Below are positions 8,183 to 15,462 of a stretch of 35,920 bases of DNA, one piece after another. The stretch is taken from NCBI GenBank assembly GCA_018333535.1, contig JAGXTA010000191.1:1-35920 (forward strand). The letters run 5' to 3'. Position 1 is the stretch's first letter; each line of letters begins with the position of its first letter. Below the pieces are notes generated by a model, which had not been told where the DNA came from, ran no database searches, and was given only the letters and a program-made list of their open reading frames with translations. The position numbers were made by a program, and so were the translations under genes. Source of the stretch: Deltaproteobacteria bacterium. GTDB lineage: Bacteria; Desulfobacterota; BSN033; UBA1163.

Positions 8183-8341
8183 ATGAGGAGAATGGTGTGT
8201 ATCTTTTTGGCATTGGCGATGTTGGCAATCTTTTCTTTCGGTTGCGGGACCGCAGGAGACGTAAAGATTAAATGTCCGAAATGCGGCGCCGTATTCACAG
8301 TGGATGAGGGCTTAGCCGAAATCCAGAAGAAAGGCTTCTAA
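8183..8341 (+). CDS. Small lipoprotein with a CPKCG zinc-ribbon-like motif (52 aa)
   Basis: The ORF begins MRRMVCIFLALAMLAIFSFG, a hydrophobic export signal, then Cys21, a plausible lipidation site although the lipobox (SFGC) is weak. After Cys21 comes GTAGDVKIKCPKCGAVFTVDEG, resembling the first half of an MJ0042-type zinc finger (CPxCG-x-x-F-x-V), with only one CxxC. A short acidic/basic tail ends in KKGF. AAAGGAGGTGA lies 5 nt upstream of the ATG, a promoter precedes it and a perfect terminator follows. It is therefore very likely a real monocistronic gene. A metal-binding or redox role at the cell envelope is possible but unproven. Confidence 0.75.
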   Translation: MRRMVCIFLALAMLAIFSFGCGTAGDVKIKCPKCGAVFTVDEGLAEIQKKGF

Positions 8342-8392
8342 TCTCTTCAGAAGAAGCTCAATTATTCCTCTAGAGGAAAGAGAAATAGTTTT

Positions 8393-8426
8393 AAAGGGAA
8401 GGGAAAAACTCTCTTCCCTTTTTTTT
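8393..8426 (+). terminator. Rho-independent terminator after the small lipoprotein gene
   Basis: A 9-bp stem AAAGGGAAG/CTTCCCTTT (8393-8401 / 8413-8421) runs into eight T residues (8419-8426). Confidence 0.85.
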
Positions 8427-8521
8427 CAAAAAGTAGGACCCCAATTGAGTGAAAAATTATTGCTTGATTGAGCTGCAAACATGATAGCGAGACTATTTAA
8501 AGGTTTGTTAAACCCTATATT

Positions 8522-8603
8522 AAAATCCCCCTTATTCCCCCTTTTCCAAAGGGGGATAATAATAAGTCCTCCCCTTTGGCAAAGGGGAGTTAGAGGGGAT
8601 TTT
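8522..8603. repeat. Dispersed palindromic repeat (CCCCTTTTCC-AAAGGGGG family)
   Basis: An 82-bp segment starts AAAATCCCC and ends GGGGATTTT. It contains two internal hairpins, CCCCCTTTTCC-AAAGGGGG and CCCCTTTGGC-AAAGGGG. The same family occurs at about 13147-13224 and in fragments near 200-235. It is non-coding. Confidence 0.7.
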
Positions 8604-8739
8604 GTCAAAATATTTTCACTCGATTGGAGTAGGACAACCCTTTCCGCCTGAGGCGGATCAGCCTCTGGCTGACAGGGTTGCTTTAGGCAAGGCTCCTGCG
8701 GCAGGGCCGTGCCCTATGCGTTTTCTCCCCCCTTTGATT

Positions 8740-9447
8740 TCAGAAAGAGAATTCTACGGATGGGTTTTCCCTGTTGAGGATGGCAGAAAAGAGGGTTCCC
8801 CCTAAAAACTTCGGGACCCCTTCGGAGAGGTCACGCACGATTTCGCCGGCCAGCCCACTTCCCACCTCGCCTAACACATCGATCGGGATGAAGATATTTC
8901 TTGTCTTTTCATCCGCCTTATCTTTTTCACATTGACGCCAGACCCAATTCCGGGTCAGCACCTCCTGGTCATCCCGATAGACCAGCTCCCCTTTCGGAAC
9001 CGCCACCCTCTCCCCGCCCCCCATGGGCGTGAAAGGTTCCCATCCCTCGGCGAATCGGAGATAGATATTCCCTTGAAGCGTATCCAGATCGTGACCTCCC
9101 ATGGGGACGAGATATCTCAGAGAGATGCTGTTATAGAGATCGACCAGGGGATTGATCTTCGGGAAAGGGTCTCCTTTAAGGATTCTCCTTGCCATCGATT
9201 CGACAGAACTTGGGAACTTGCTTCCTGAAATCCCGAGTCGGGTGAAGGCGGTTCTCCAGGGTTTGATCCTCGGATGATCCTGGGCCTTATCCCCGACGAA
9301 GTTTTTCTTCAATGCCTCGATGGCCTCTTGGAGGCGTTGGTCAATTTCGCTGGAAGAATGAGTGTTGTCCAGGCCCGTTGCCACGACCATTCCGATCGTG
9401 AGATCAGGCAGAAGATCGAAGAGTTCTTTTTGTATGGAAAAATACAT
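8740..9447 (-). CDS. B3/B4 tRNA-binding domain protein
   Basis: The 235-aa product resembles stand-alone B3/B4 domain proteins, related to the editing-type domain of the phenylalanyl-tRNA synthetase beta chain. Recognisable text: WRTAFTRLGISGSKFPSSVESMARRIL, LVDLYNSISLRYLVPMGGHDLDTLQGNI and GELVYRDDQEVLTRNWVWRQCEKD. The ATG at 9447 is chosen over the upstream in-frame start at 9477 because AAAGGAGGAAAGGG sits immediately before it. Homologues are usually annotated only as phenylalanine-tRNA ligase-beta-domain proteins; a role in clearing mischarged tRNA or modified amino acids is inferred. It is divergently oriented from the NtrC-type regulator at 9558. Confidence 0.85.
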   Translation of the reverse strand: MYFSIQKELFDLLPDLTIGMVVATGLDNTHSSSEIDQRLQEAIEALKKNFVGDKAQDHPRIKPWRTAFTRLGISGSKFPSSVESMARRILKGDPFPKINPLVDLYNSISLRYLVPMGGHDLDTLQGNIYLRFAEGWEPFTPMGGGERVAVPKGELVYRDDQEVLTRNWVWRQCEKDKADEKTRNIFIPIDVLGEVGSGLAGEIVRDLSEGVPKFLGGTLFSAILNRENPSVEFSF

Positions 9448-9520
9448 CCCTTTCCTCCTTTTTGTCTCAACTAACATCCCTTCCCTGAAAAGTCAACTTA
9501 GAGCCCTGTCCCGTTACATC

Positions 9521-9549
9521 TTGACGAAAAAGACCACTTCCTTTATAGT
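9521..9549 (+). promoter_or_regulatory. Sigma-70 promoter of the NtrC-type regulator; probable leaderless mRNA
   Basis: TTGACG (9521-9526), a 17-bp spacer and TATAGT (9544-9549) form a good promoter. The ATG at 9558 is only 8 bp past the -10 box and has no Shine-Dalgarno sequence, so transcription should start at or just before the start codon. Confidence 0.65.
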
Positions 9550-9557
9550 GACCACCG

Positions 9558-10940
9558 ATGGAGATAAAACCGACGATCTTAGTTGTGGACGATGAATTAG
9601 GAGCCAGACAGTCCCTCGAGGTGATCCTTGAAGATGACTACCGCGTTCTAAGTGCGGAAAGCGGTCGGGAAGCCCTGGAGGTTCTTCAGAGAGAGCTCGT
9701 CGATCTCGTCCTTTTAGATGTGAACATGCCCGAGATGGATGGGCTGGAGGTCCTTCGCAGGATCAGAGAGCAGGACGAAGCGTTGGATGTCATCATGGTC
9801 TCTGCACTCAATCTGGCCCGAAAGGCAGTGGATGCCATCCGATTAGGCGCTTACGATTATATCACCAAGCCTTATGAACCTGAGGACATCCTCTCGACCG
9901 TCCATCGGGCGATCAGCAAACAAAAGCTCCACAGAGAATTGGATTTTCTCCGGAGGGAGGTTGAAACGGTTCGGGGATTCGACCAGATCATCAGCCAGAA
10001 TAAGGCGATGCTCGAAATCTTTGAACTCGTAAAAAAGGTGGGTTACGCCTCCACCAACATTTTAATCATCGGCGAGAGCGGGACGGGTAAGGAACTGATT
10101 GCCCGTGCCATCCATCGCCAGGGGAGTAGAAAGAACGGACCTTTTGTGGCCGTCAACTGTGCAGCCATTCCCCCTGAACTGATGGAAAGCGAGATGTTCG
10201 GCCACGAAAAGGGGGCCTTTACAGGCGCTCATACACGAACCATCGGAAAATTTGAATATGCCAATGGGGGAACCCTCTTTCTCGACGAAATCTCAGCGTT
10301 AAGATCTGATCTCCAGGCGAAACTTCTTCGGGTCCTTCAGGAGAGGGAGATCGAACGGATCGGATCGAACAAACCCATCAAGGTCGATATCCGGGTCATC
10401 TCCGCCACCAATACCAACCTTGAGGATAGCGTTTTAAGCGGAAAATTCCGTCAGGATCTTTTCTTCCGGCTCAATGTGGTCCCCATCTCAATCCCTCCCC
10501 TTCGGGAGAGGAGGGAAGACATTCCCCTTCTTGCAAAACACTTTCTCAACAAATTCAACCTTTCCTTTAATAAGAGGATTTCCGGATTCTCCGATAAGGC
10601 AATGGGTGTTCTCCTCCGGTACCACTGGCCTGGAAACATCCGGGAATTAGAAAATCTCATCGAAAGGATCATCGTTCTGTCCAAAGGTAACGACCCGATC
10701 GAACTGGAGGACATCCCCCTTGAGATCTTAATGTCATCAGGCAAAACCACAAAAGATGACAAGCTCTCAAAGGCAGGGCTGATCAAGACGAGAGAAGAGT
10801 TTGAAAAAAGACTGATTCTCAATGTCCTTGAGGCTACCCGATGGAACCAGACAGAGGCCGCTAAAATTTTGAAAATCAGCCGGATCTACCTCATCCAAAA
10901 AGCAAAACAGTTTGGCATTCTGATGAAAAAGATGGACTGA
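9558..10940 (+). CDS. Sigma-54-dependent response regulator, NtrC family
   Basis: This 460-aa activator has three domains. The receiver (1-120) has DD at 11-12, phosphoacceptor Asp54 and Lys104. The AAA+ domain has Walker A GESGTGKE (172-179), the sigma-54 contact loop GAFTGA (219-224), Walker B TLFLDE (239-244) and an arginine-rich LRERREDI stretch. The C-terminal Fis-type helix-turn-helix (about 425-455) ends in SRIYLIQKAKQFGI, in place of the commoner RxTLYRKLKxYGI. It should bind upstream palindromes and activate sigma-54 promoters. Two such promoters lie at 11180 and 15233, and three matching palindromes lie at 10973, 11054 and 15119. The likely partner kinase is the NtrB-like protein at 13280. 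The mRNA appears leaderless. Confidence 0.93.
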   Translation: MEIKPTILVVDDELGARQSLEVILEDDYRVLSAESGREALEVLQRELVDLVLLDVNMPEMDGLEVLRRIREQDEALDVIMVSALNLARKAVDAIRLGAYDYITKPYEPEDILSTVHRAISKQKLHRELDFLRREVETVRGFDQIISQNKAMLEIFELVKKVGYASTNILIIGESGTGKELIARAIHRQGSRKNGPFVAVNCAAIPPELMESEMFGHEKGAFTGAHTRTIGKFEYANGGTLFLDEISALRSDLQAKLLRVLQEREIERIGSNKPIKVDIRVISATNTNLEDSVLSGKFRQDLFFRLNVVPISIPPLRERREDIPLLAKHFLNKFNLSFNKRISGFSDKAMGVLLRYHWPGNIRELENLIERIIVLSKGNDPIELEDIPLEILMSSGKTTKDDKLSKAGLIKTREEFEKRLILNVLEATRWNQTEAAKILKISRIYLIQKAKQFGILMKKMD

Positions 10941-10972
10941 TGCCCGATAGGACTGTAATGTTTTCTTTGGAA

Positions 10973-10990
10973 TGTAAACAATCGTTAACA
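10973..10990. promoter_or_regulatory. Putative activator binding site A
   Basis: TGTAAACAATCGTTAACA is an 18-bp near-perfect inverted repeat (TGTWAAC-N4-GTTAACA). It lies about 190 bp upstream of the sigma-54 promoter at 11180 and just after the regulator gene. It matches 17 of 18 bases of site C at 15119-15136. Confidence 0.6.
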
Positions 10991-11053
10991 GTTTAAACTA
11001 CTTTAATTAAATCAGAAGGTTTCATCTTCGAACCCATCCCTTTTCCATCTCGC

Positions 11054-11071
11054 TGTTAACAGTTGTTGACA
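11054..11071. promoter_or_regulatory. Putative activator binding site B
   Basis: TGTTAACAGTTGTTGACA has the same half-sites and 4-bp spacing as sites A and C. Its distance to the sigma-54 promoter (about 110 bp to the -24 element) is typical of an enhancer. Confidence 0.6.
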
Positions 11072-11179
11072 GTTAAGTTGAAAGGCATCTTTTTCTCCCT
11101 TAAAACCTCCCTTCTAAAAATCTCTTTGAGAACAGACACTTAATTGTCCACCGCGAAAAGGAGGTTTCTCTTTTTGTTC

Positions 11180-11195
11180 TGGCATTCGGATTGCT
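11180..11195 (+). promoter_or_regulatory. Sigma-54 promoter (-24/-12) of the small secreted-peptide gene
   Basis: TGGCATTCGGATTGCT has the invariant GG and GC with exactly 10 bp between them and fits TGGCAYR-N4-TTGCW at all but one of the constrained positions. The predicted transcript starts near 11207 and reaches the small ORF at 11262. Confidence 0.75.
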
Positions 11196-11261
11196 CTTAT
11201 CATCTGTATTAACTCGTTTCATTCCTCTCAACCTAAAACCATCAAAAAAGGAGGTGATATC

Positions 11262-11351
11262 ATGAAGAAGATCGCAATCGAGTTGGTCATCGTTGCATTG
11301 TCAGTGATGGCCTATGTGCTGCCGGTTTTGGCCGAAGGTGGTGGATATTGA
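11262..11351 (+). CDS. 29-aa pre-peptide, predicted secreted pentapeptide EGGGY
   Basis: The ORF has the form of an export signal with almost nothing after it: MKKIAIE (n-region), LVIVALSVMAYVL (h-region), PVLA (c-region; Val at -3, Ala at -1), then EGGGY and TGA. Signal peptidase I cleavage after VLA would release the five-residue peptide EGGGY. AAAGGAGGTGATATC gives a strong ribosome site 5-6 nt before the ATG. The gene is a self-contained unit between a sigma-54 promoter and a 16-bp-stem terminator. Next come an orphan oligopeptide-binding protein and a membrane histidine kinase, so a signalling peptide is a reasonable inference. Alternatively the uncleaved product is a small membrane protein. 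Confidence 0.65.
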   Translation: MKKIAIELVIVALSVMAYVLPVLAEGGGY

Positions 11352-11380
11352 TTTTTACCCCCATTTTTTAAATTCACAAA

Positions 11381-11418
11381 AAAGAAAGCATAACTATTCT
11401 TAGTTATGCTTTCTTTTT
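11381..11418 (+). terminator. Rho-independent terminator of the peptide gene
   Basis: A perfect 16-bp stem (AAAGAAAGCATAACTA and its complement) with a TTCT loop is followed by a T-run (to 11418). It isolates the peptide gene from the downstream binding-protein gene. With A-runs upstream of the stem it could also act in the reverse direction. Confidence 0.92.
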
Positions 11419-11427
11419 AAATAACCT

Positions 11428-11456
11428 TTGACATCCTTCCTATTTCTCCCTATATA
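11428..11456 (+). promoter_or_regulatory. Sigma-70 promoter of the oligopeptide-binding protein gene
   Basis: TTGACA (11428-11433), a 17-bp spacer and TATATA (11451-11456) lie directly after the terminator and about 40 bp before the ATG. Confidence 0.6.
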
Positions 11457-11496
11457 TATTTAAAACCCCTCTCTAAAATTTAGGACACTCTTACCA

Positions 11497-13104
11497 ATGA
11501 AATTTAAAGTTTTAATATTAGTTTTAGTCCTCTTATTTTCCTTTACCCTGCTCTTTGACCGGAATGGTTTTTCTACGGAAAAGAGCCCCGAGGTTCCGAG
11601 ATCAGGAGGAACTTACCACAGACCTCTCGAATTTAACCCTAAAACCCTTGACCCACCCCTTGCCATCGATATGTATGCCGTTACTATAATTCAACAGATT
11701 TTTGATGGATTAGTTCAATTTGATAAAGATCTTAATGTCATCCCGGCAGTTGCAAAATCATGGAAAATCTCTCCTGATGGGTTAACTTACAATTTTAATT
11801 TAAAAGAGGGGGTTAAATTTCATAATGGGAGAGAAGTGACTGCTGACGACTTTATTTACTCATTCACCCGCATCATCGATCCCAAAACGAAATCACCTGC
11901 TGCCCCTTTCTTAGAAAAAGTGATTGGCTTTAAAGAATTTCATGAAGGGAAAATATCCACTGTAAAAGGACTCAGAGCAATTGATAAATATACATTTGAA
12001 ATTAAACTTACTGAGCCTTATTCTCCATTTTTATCCATTTTAGGGATGAACAAGTTTAAGGTATTACCGAGAGAAGAGGTTGAAAAATCAGGAACGGATT
12101 TTGGGAAATCGCCGATGGGGACAGGTCCCTTTAAATTCGTTTCAATGAAGGAAAGAGAAGAAATAGTCCTTGAAGCAAATCCTGACTATTTTGAAGGGAA
12201 ACCTTTTCTAGACAAGATTATTTTTAAAATCTTCCATGGTGCCCCAAGGGAAGAAATTTTTCTTCGTTTTAAAGAAGGAGATTTGGAAGATTCGTTCATT
12301 CCCTTTAAAGACGTTGAAGAAATTATCAAGTCAAAACAATATATCTTTTTTCAAAAACCTATCTTGTCCCTTCGCTTCTATGGCTTGAACACCCAAACAA
12401 AACCTTTAAATTTAAAAAAAGTGAGAAAGGCTATTAATCTTGCTATTCCGAAGGAGGAAATTGGTAAAGATATTTTGAAGGGCATGGCTCATCTTACGGA
12501 CAGTATTATCCCCCTGGGAATGCCAGGCTATAAACCAGGCAAAGTAAGTTTGAAATACAACCCACAAAAGGCAAAAAGGCTGCTCAAGGAGGCAGGTTAT
12601 CCAGAGGGGAGAGGGATACAACCCATTCCATTCTGGTCAGCCGCTAAATCTGAATTGGCTGTGAAAGAGCTCGAAATGGTGAAAAATGCTCTTTCTCGGG
12701 TGGGTATCTCAATGGACATCCAATATGAAACCAACTGGCCAAAATTTCAAGAACTACTTTCATCAAAAAAGGCTCCAATATTCATGTATGCCTGGTATGC
12801 TGATTTTCCGGATCCTGATAATTTTCTTTGGACCCTCTTTCATTCAAAATCGAAATATAATTACACAAACTACCATAATCCGGAGGTAGATCGTCTTCTC
12901 GATAGGGCAAGGGCAGAACGGGATTACCTCAAGCGGATGGCAATGTATCGGAAGATTGAGGAGATCATTCTGGACGACGCACCGATCGTTCCCATGGTGA
13001 ACCATCTATTCCAGATGGTCTATCAGCCTTATGTCAGGGGCGTTGAGGTGAGCGCCCTCGGCGGCCCTTATATCCCGATGAAGAAGATATGGTTGAAGAA
13101 ATAA
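11497..13104 (+). CDS. Periplasmic oligopeptide-binding protein (SBP family 5), orphan
   Basis: The 535-aa extracytoplasmic solute-binding protein is of the DppA/OppA type. It has an N-terminal signal (MKFKVLILVLVLLFSFTLLF) with no lipobox Cys, so it should be soluble in the periplasm. Family motifs: LDPPLAIDMYAVTIIQQIFDGLVQFDKDLNVIPAVAKSW near the start, YNFNLKEGVKFHNGREVTADDFIYSFTRI, GTGPFKFV, and FYGLNTQTKPLNLKKVRKAINLAI. No OppB/C/D/F permease or ATPase genes are nearby. The next gene is a histidine kinase, so it may serve as a peptide receptor. The first ~1.4 kb is conspicuously AT-rich in third positions while the last ~150 bp resemble the neighbours, a possible sign of transfer or a mosaic. 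The ribosome site is weak. Confidence 0.9.
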   Translation: MKFKVLILVLVLLFSFTLLFDRNGFSTEKSPEVPRSGGTYHRPLEFNPKTLDPPLAIDMYAVTIIQQIFDGLVQFDKDLNVIPAVAKSWKISPDGLTYNFNLKEGVKFHNGREVTADDFIYSFTRIIDPKTKSPAAPFLEKVIGFKEFHEGKISTVKGLRAIDKYTFEIKLTEPYSPFLSILGMNKFKVLPREEVEKSGTDFGKSPMGTGPFKFVSMKEREEIVLEANPDYFEGKPFLDKIIFKIFHGAPREEIFLRFKEGDLEDSFIPFKDVEEIIKSKQYIFFQKPILSLRFYGLNTQTKPLNLKKVRKAINLAIPKEEIGKDILKGMAHLTDSIIPLGMPGYKPGKVSLKYNPQKAKRLLKEAGYPEGRGIQPIPFWSAAKSELAVKELEMVKNALSRVGISMDIQYETNWPKFQELLSSKKAPIFMYAWYADFPDPDNFLWTLFHSKSKYNYTNYHNPEVDRLLDRARAERDYLKRMAMYRKIEEIILDDAPIVPMVNHLFQMVYQPYVRGVEVSALGGPYIPMKKIWLKK

Positions 13105-13146
13105 TCCTTGGTTTGTAAATATTTAGCGGGTTGAAATAAAATTTTT

Positions 13147-13224
13147 AAAATCCCTCCCCACCTCCCTTTGCCAAAGGGAGGAAAAACATTTCCCCCTTTT
13201 GACAAAGGGGGATGGAGGGGGATT
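13147..13224. repeat. Dispersed palindromic repeat, second copy
   Basis: This non-coding repeat contains the hairpin CTCCCTTTG-CCAAAGGGAG and then CCCCCTTTTGACAAAGGGGG, the same family as 8522-8603. It lies between the binding-protein and kinase genes and contains the TTG at 13199 that could be mistaken for the kinase start. Confidence 0.65.
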
Positions 13225-13279
13225 AGATACCCTTTTTCAAAAAGCTAAAGTGTTACCTTTTTTTAATCTTCCCATTCAG

Positions 13280-15115
13280 ATGGAGTCAAAAAGATATCCC
13301 AAATCCATTCGTCTCCAGACAAGGCTCATCCTCTACTCCACTCTCCTCATTCTCCTTCTCATGGCCCTCGTCATTATCATCGTGGAAAAGCGGCAGACCG
13401 AAACGATTCAGGAGGAGGCCCAAAAACGGGGTGTCACCATGGCCAGGCATTTAGCGGCGGTGAGCACGAACGCTCTTCTTACTTATAACTATGTTGTCCT
13501 CAAGCAGAATGCGGAGAGGGTTGTCCTTGAAGAAGACGTCCTCTATGTCATCATCCACGATAAAGAAGACAAAGTGGCCGCCTACACTCAGCATGATGAG
13601 AAACAGGGGATGATCCTCACGGACGAAGTGAGTCAGAAAGCGACCAGAGCCAGAGCCCCATTGATTCAACCGATTCTCTATGGAGAAAAAGAAGTCAGGG
13701 TCCTGGATATCTCCATCCCGGTTTACATCAAAGAGTCTCAGGAGAAATGGGGGACCATCCGGATTGGTCTCTCGTTAGAAGGGATGTCCAGTCAGATTTT
13801 AAAGACACGCCTCAACCTCCTCGTTCTGGGTATTTTCGCCATTGTCCTTGGTATCCTTGGATCGGTTTTCTTCGCCAGGCGAATCACCCAACCCATTTCC
13901 AATCTTGTGGGAACGACCATCGCCGCTGCAAAAGGAGATCTCGAGCAGGTCATAGACATTCATACCGGAGATGAAATCGAAGAACTGGGGAAAAACTTCA
14001 ACCATATGATACAGCAGATCCGTCTCCATCAAACCGAACTGGAGAACCAGCTTCGTGAGATTACATACTTGAAGGCCTATACCGATAATGTGCTATCCTC
14101 GATGACCAACGGGCTGATTACCATCGATCTTGAAGAAAAGATCGTTACTCTCAATGAAATGGCTGAGCGCATCCTGGGAAAGAGAAGCGGCGAAATTGTA
14201 GGCCTTCCGTTGGAACGAGTTTTGAGTGAAGATCATCCTCTTTATCGAATGATGATCGAGACACTATCCTGTGAAGAAGGAGTATTTCGTTCGGAAATGG
14301 AGTTGAGAAAAGATGAGGGAAGCCTCTGGTTGACTGGAAGTGCTTCAGTCCTCACCGATGGAGAGGGAAAGAAAATTGGCGTTTTGGCGGTTTTTCAGGA
14401 TATTACAGAGATAAAGGCCCTCGAAGAGAAACTCCGACAGGCAGACCGGCTGGCCGCCCTCGGGACCCTCTCGGCAGGGTTGGCCCATGAGGTCAAGAAC
14501 CCTCTCTCCGCAATCAAGACATTTGTCCAGCTCCTTCCGAGAAAGCTTGAAAATCCCTCCTTTATGGAGAAATTTAATACTACGGTTCCAAGAGAAATCG
14601 ACCGGATCAATCAATTGGTGGAGGATCTGCTGGAATTGACAAGGAGAAGAACGCCCTCCTTCGTTGCCCTGGATGTAAACCATCTCATCCTTCAGGTCAT
14701 CGATCTTCACATCGAGGAGATGAAGAAAAAACAGATCCATTTTGAAGATCATCTGGACAGAACCCTTCCTTCCATCGGGGGCGACCCAGAGACGCTTTAT
14801 CGGGCTTTCTCCAATCTGGTCATCAATGCAATCCAGGCCATGCCGAACGGTGGGGTTCTCCGAATCTCATCGGCCATGGAGGGTTCAAAACGCCCCGAAT
14901 TGAATATCATCTTCAGGGATGCGGGAATCGGAATGGATGCGGAGACGGCGAAAAACATTTTTAATCCTTTCTTCACCACCAAGGACCGTGGCGTTGGCCT
15001 CGGAATGGCCCTCACCCATAAGATTATTGAAGACCATCGGGGGGCGATTGAGGTGATGAGTGAAAAAGGATTGGGAACTACCTTTATATTGAGGTTACCT
15101 GTAATCGGATTTTAA
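13280..15115 (+). CDS. NtrB-like membrane sensor histidine kinase (HAMP-PAS-HisKA-HATPase)
   Basis: The 611-aa kinase has TM1 at about 15-35, a periplasmic sensor of about 140 residues (36-176), TM2 (177-198), HAMP (198-250), a PAS domain (about 265-380) ending VFQDITEIKALEE, HisKA with His403 in SAGLAHEVKNPLSAIK, and a HATPase domain with NLVINAIQAMPNGG, GIGMD and GVGLGMALTHKII. The NtrB/AtoS-type H-box fits a partner of sigma-54 activators such as the regulator at 9558. The ATG at 13280 is preferred over the in-frame TTG at 13199, which is in repeat DNA; no Shine-Dalgarno is evident for either. A palindromic activator site follows directly after the stop codon. Confidence 0.92.
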   Translation: MESKRYPKSIRLQTRLILYSTLLILLLMALVIIIVEKRQTETIQEEAQKRGVTMARHLAAVSTNALLTYNYVVLKQNAERVVLEEDVLYVIIHDKEDKVAAYTQHDEKQGMILTDEVSQKATRARAPLIQPILYGEKEVRVLDISIPVYIKESQEKWGTIRIGLSLEGMSSQILKTRLNLLVLGIFAIVLGILGSVFFARRITQPISNLVGTTIAAAKGDLEQVIDIHTGDEIEELGKNFNHMIQQIRLHQTELENQLREITYLKAYTDNVLSSMTNGLITIDLEEKIVTLNEMAERILGKRSGEIVGLPLERVLSEDHPLYRMMIETLSCEEGVFRSEMELRKDEGSLWLTGSASVLTDGEGKKIGVLAVFQDITEIKALEEKLRQADRLAALGTLSAGLAHEVKNPLSAIKTFVQLLPRKLENPSFMEKFNTTVPREIDRINQLVEDLLELTRRRTPSFVALDVNHLILQVIDLHIEEMKKKQIHFEDHLDRTLPSIGGDPETLYRAFSNLVINAIQAMPNGGVLRISSAMEGSKRPELNIIFRDAGIGMDAETAKNIFNPFFTTKDRGVGLGMALTHKIIEDHRGAIEVMSEKGLGTTFILRLPVIGF

Positions 15116-15139
15116 AACTGTTAACAATCGTTAACAGTT
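15116..15139. promoter_or_regulatory. Putative activator binding site C (perfect palindrome)
   Basis: Two perfect 10-bp arms (AACTGTTAAC and GTTAACAGTT) are separated by AATC. The core TGTTAACAATCGTTAACA (15119-15136) matches site A except for one base. It lies 1 bp after the kinase stop and about 95 bp upstream of the sigma-54 promoter at 15233. There is no U-tract, so it is not a terminator. Confidence 0.65.
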
Positions 15140-15232
15140 CGGGTGGCCTTCCCTTAGCACCTTCATTTTCTTGCCTGCTTATAACCTACTAAAATTTAAG
15201 GCGATTTATTTTTTGAAAGGTTGAAAGCCCTT

Positions 15233-15248
15233 TGGCATTCTATTTGCT
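15233..15248 (+). promoter_or_regulatory. Second sigma-54 promoter, upstream of the single-domain response regulator
   Basis: TGGCATTCTATTTGCT keeps GG-N10-GC and differs from the promoter at 11180 in only three bases. The next gene downstream is the receiver protein at 15463; a mobile-element-like insertion (15288-15430) sits in its leader. Confidence 0.7.
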
Positions 15249-15287
15249 GAATCCCTTTATAGGGAGAATTTGATCTTCTGTAACACT

Positions 15288-15430
15288 TGATGGGCTCGTA
15301 AAAAGTCGAAAAATCCTAACGATCGTCATTCCGGCGAAAGCCGGAATCCAGTAATCTAAGACACTTATGAAAAAACTGGACACCGGTTCCTGCCGCAGGA
15401 CCGGTGAGACGACTTTTTACGAGACCATCA
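15288..15430. repeat. MITE-like element, family B
   Basis: This 143-bp element has 21-bp terminal inverted repeats with one mismatch (start TGATGGGCTCGTAAAAAGTCG). Internal palindromes include CATTCCGGCGAAAGCCGGAAT and ACCGGTTCCTGCCGCAGGACCGGT. It lies in the leader between the sigma-54 promoter and the receiver gene, and its right end supplies a spurious in-frame ATG (15367). A partial relative lies at 31131-31231. Confidence 0.75.
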
Positions 15431-15462
15431 TTGATAAGATGTTTTCAATTGAGGAGGGGGAA

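Noticed and set aside
13199-13279. N-terminal extension of the NtrB-like kinase from a TTG codon
   Set aside because: It lies in a dispersed palindromic repeat (AAAGGGGGATGG) and has no ribosome site; the ATG at 13280 directly precedes the basic segment and TM1.
15116-15139. Palindrome after the kinase gene as a terminator
   Set aside because: There is no U-tract on either strand, and two related palindromes occur upstream of the other sigma-54 promoter, so a binding site explains it better.
15367-15462. N-terminal extension of the single-domain receiver
   Set aside because: It is encoded by the right half of the family-B repeat; ATG 15463 has GAGGAGGGGG in front and matches the receiver fold start.
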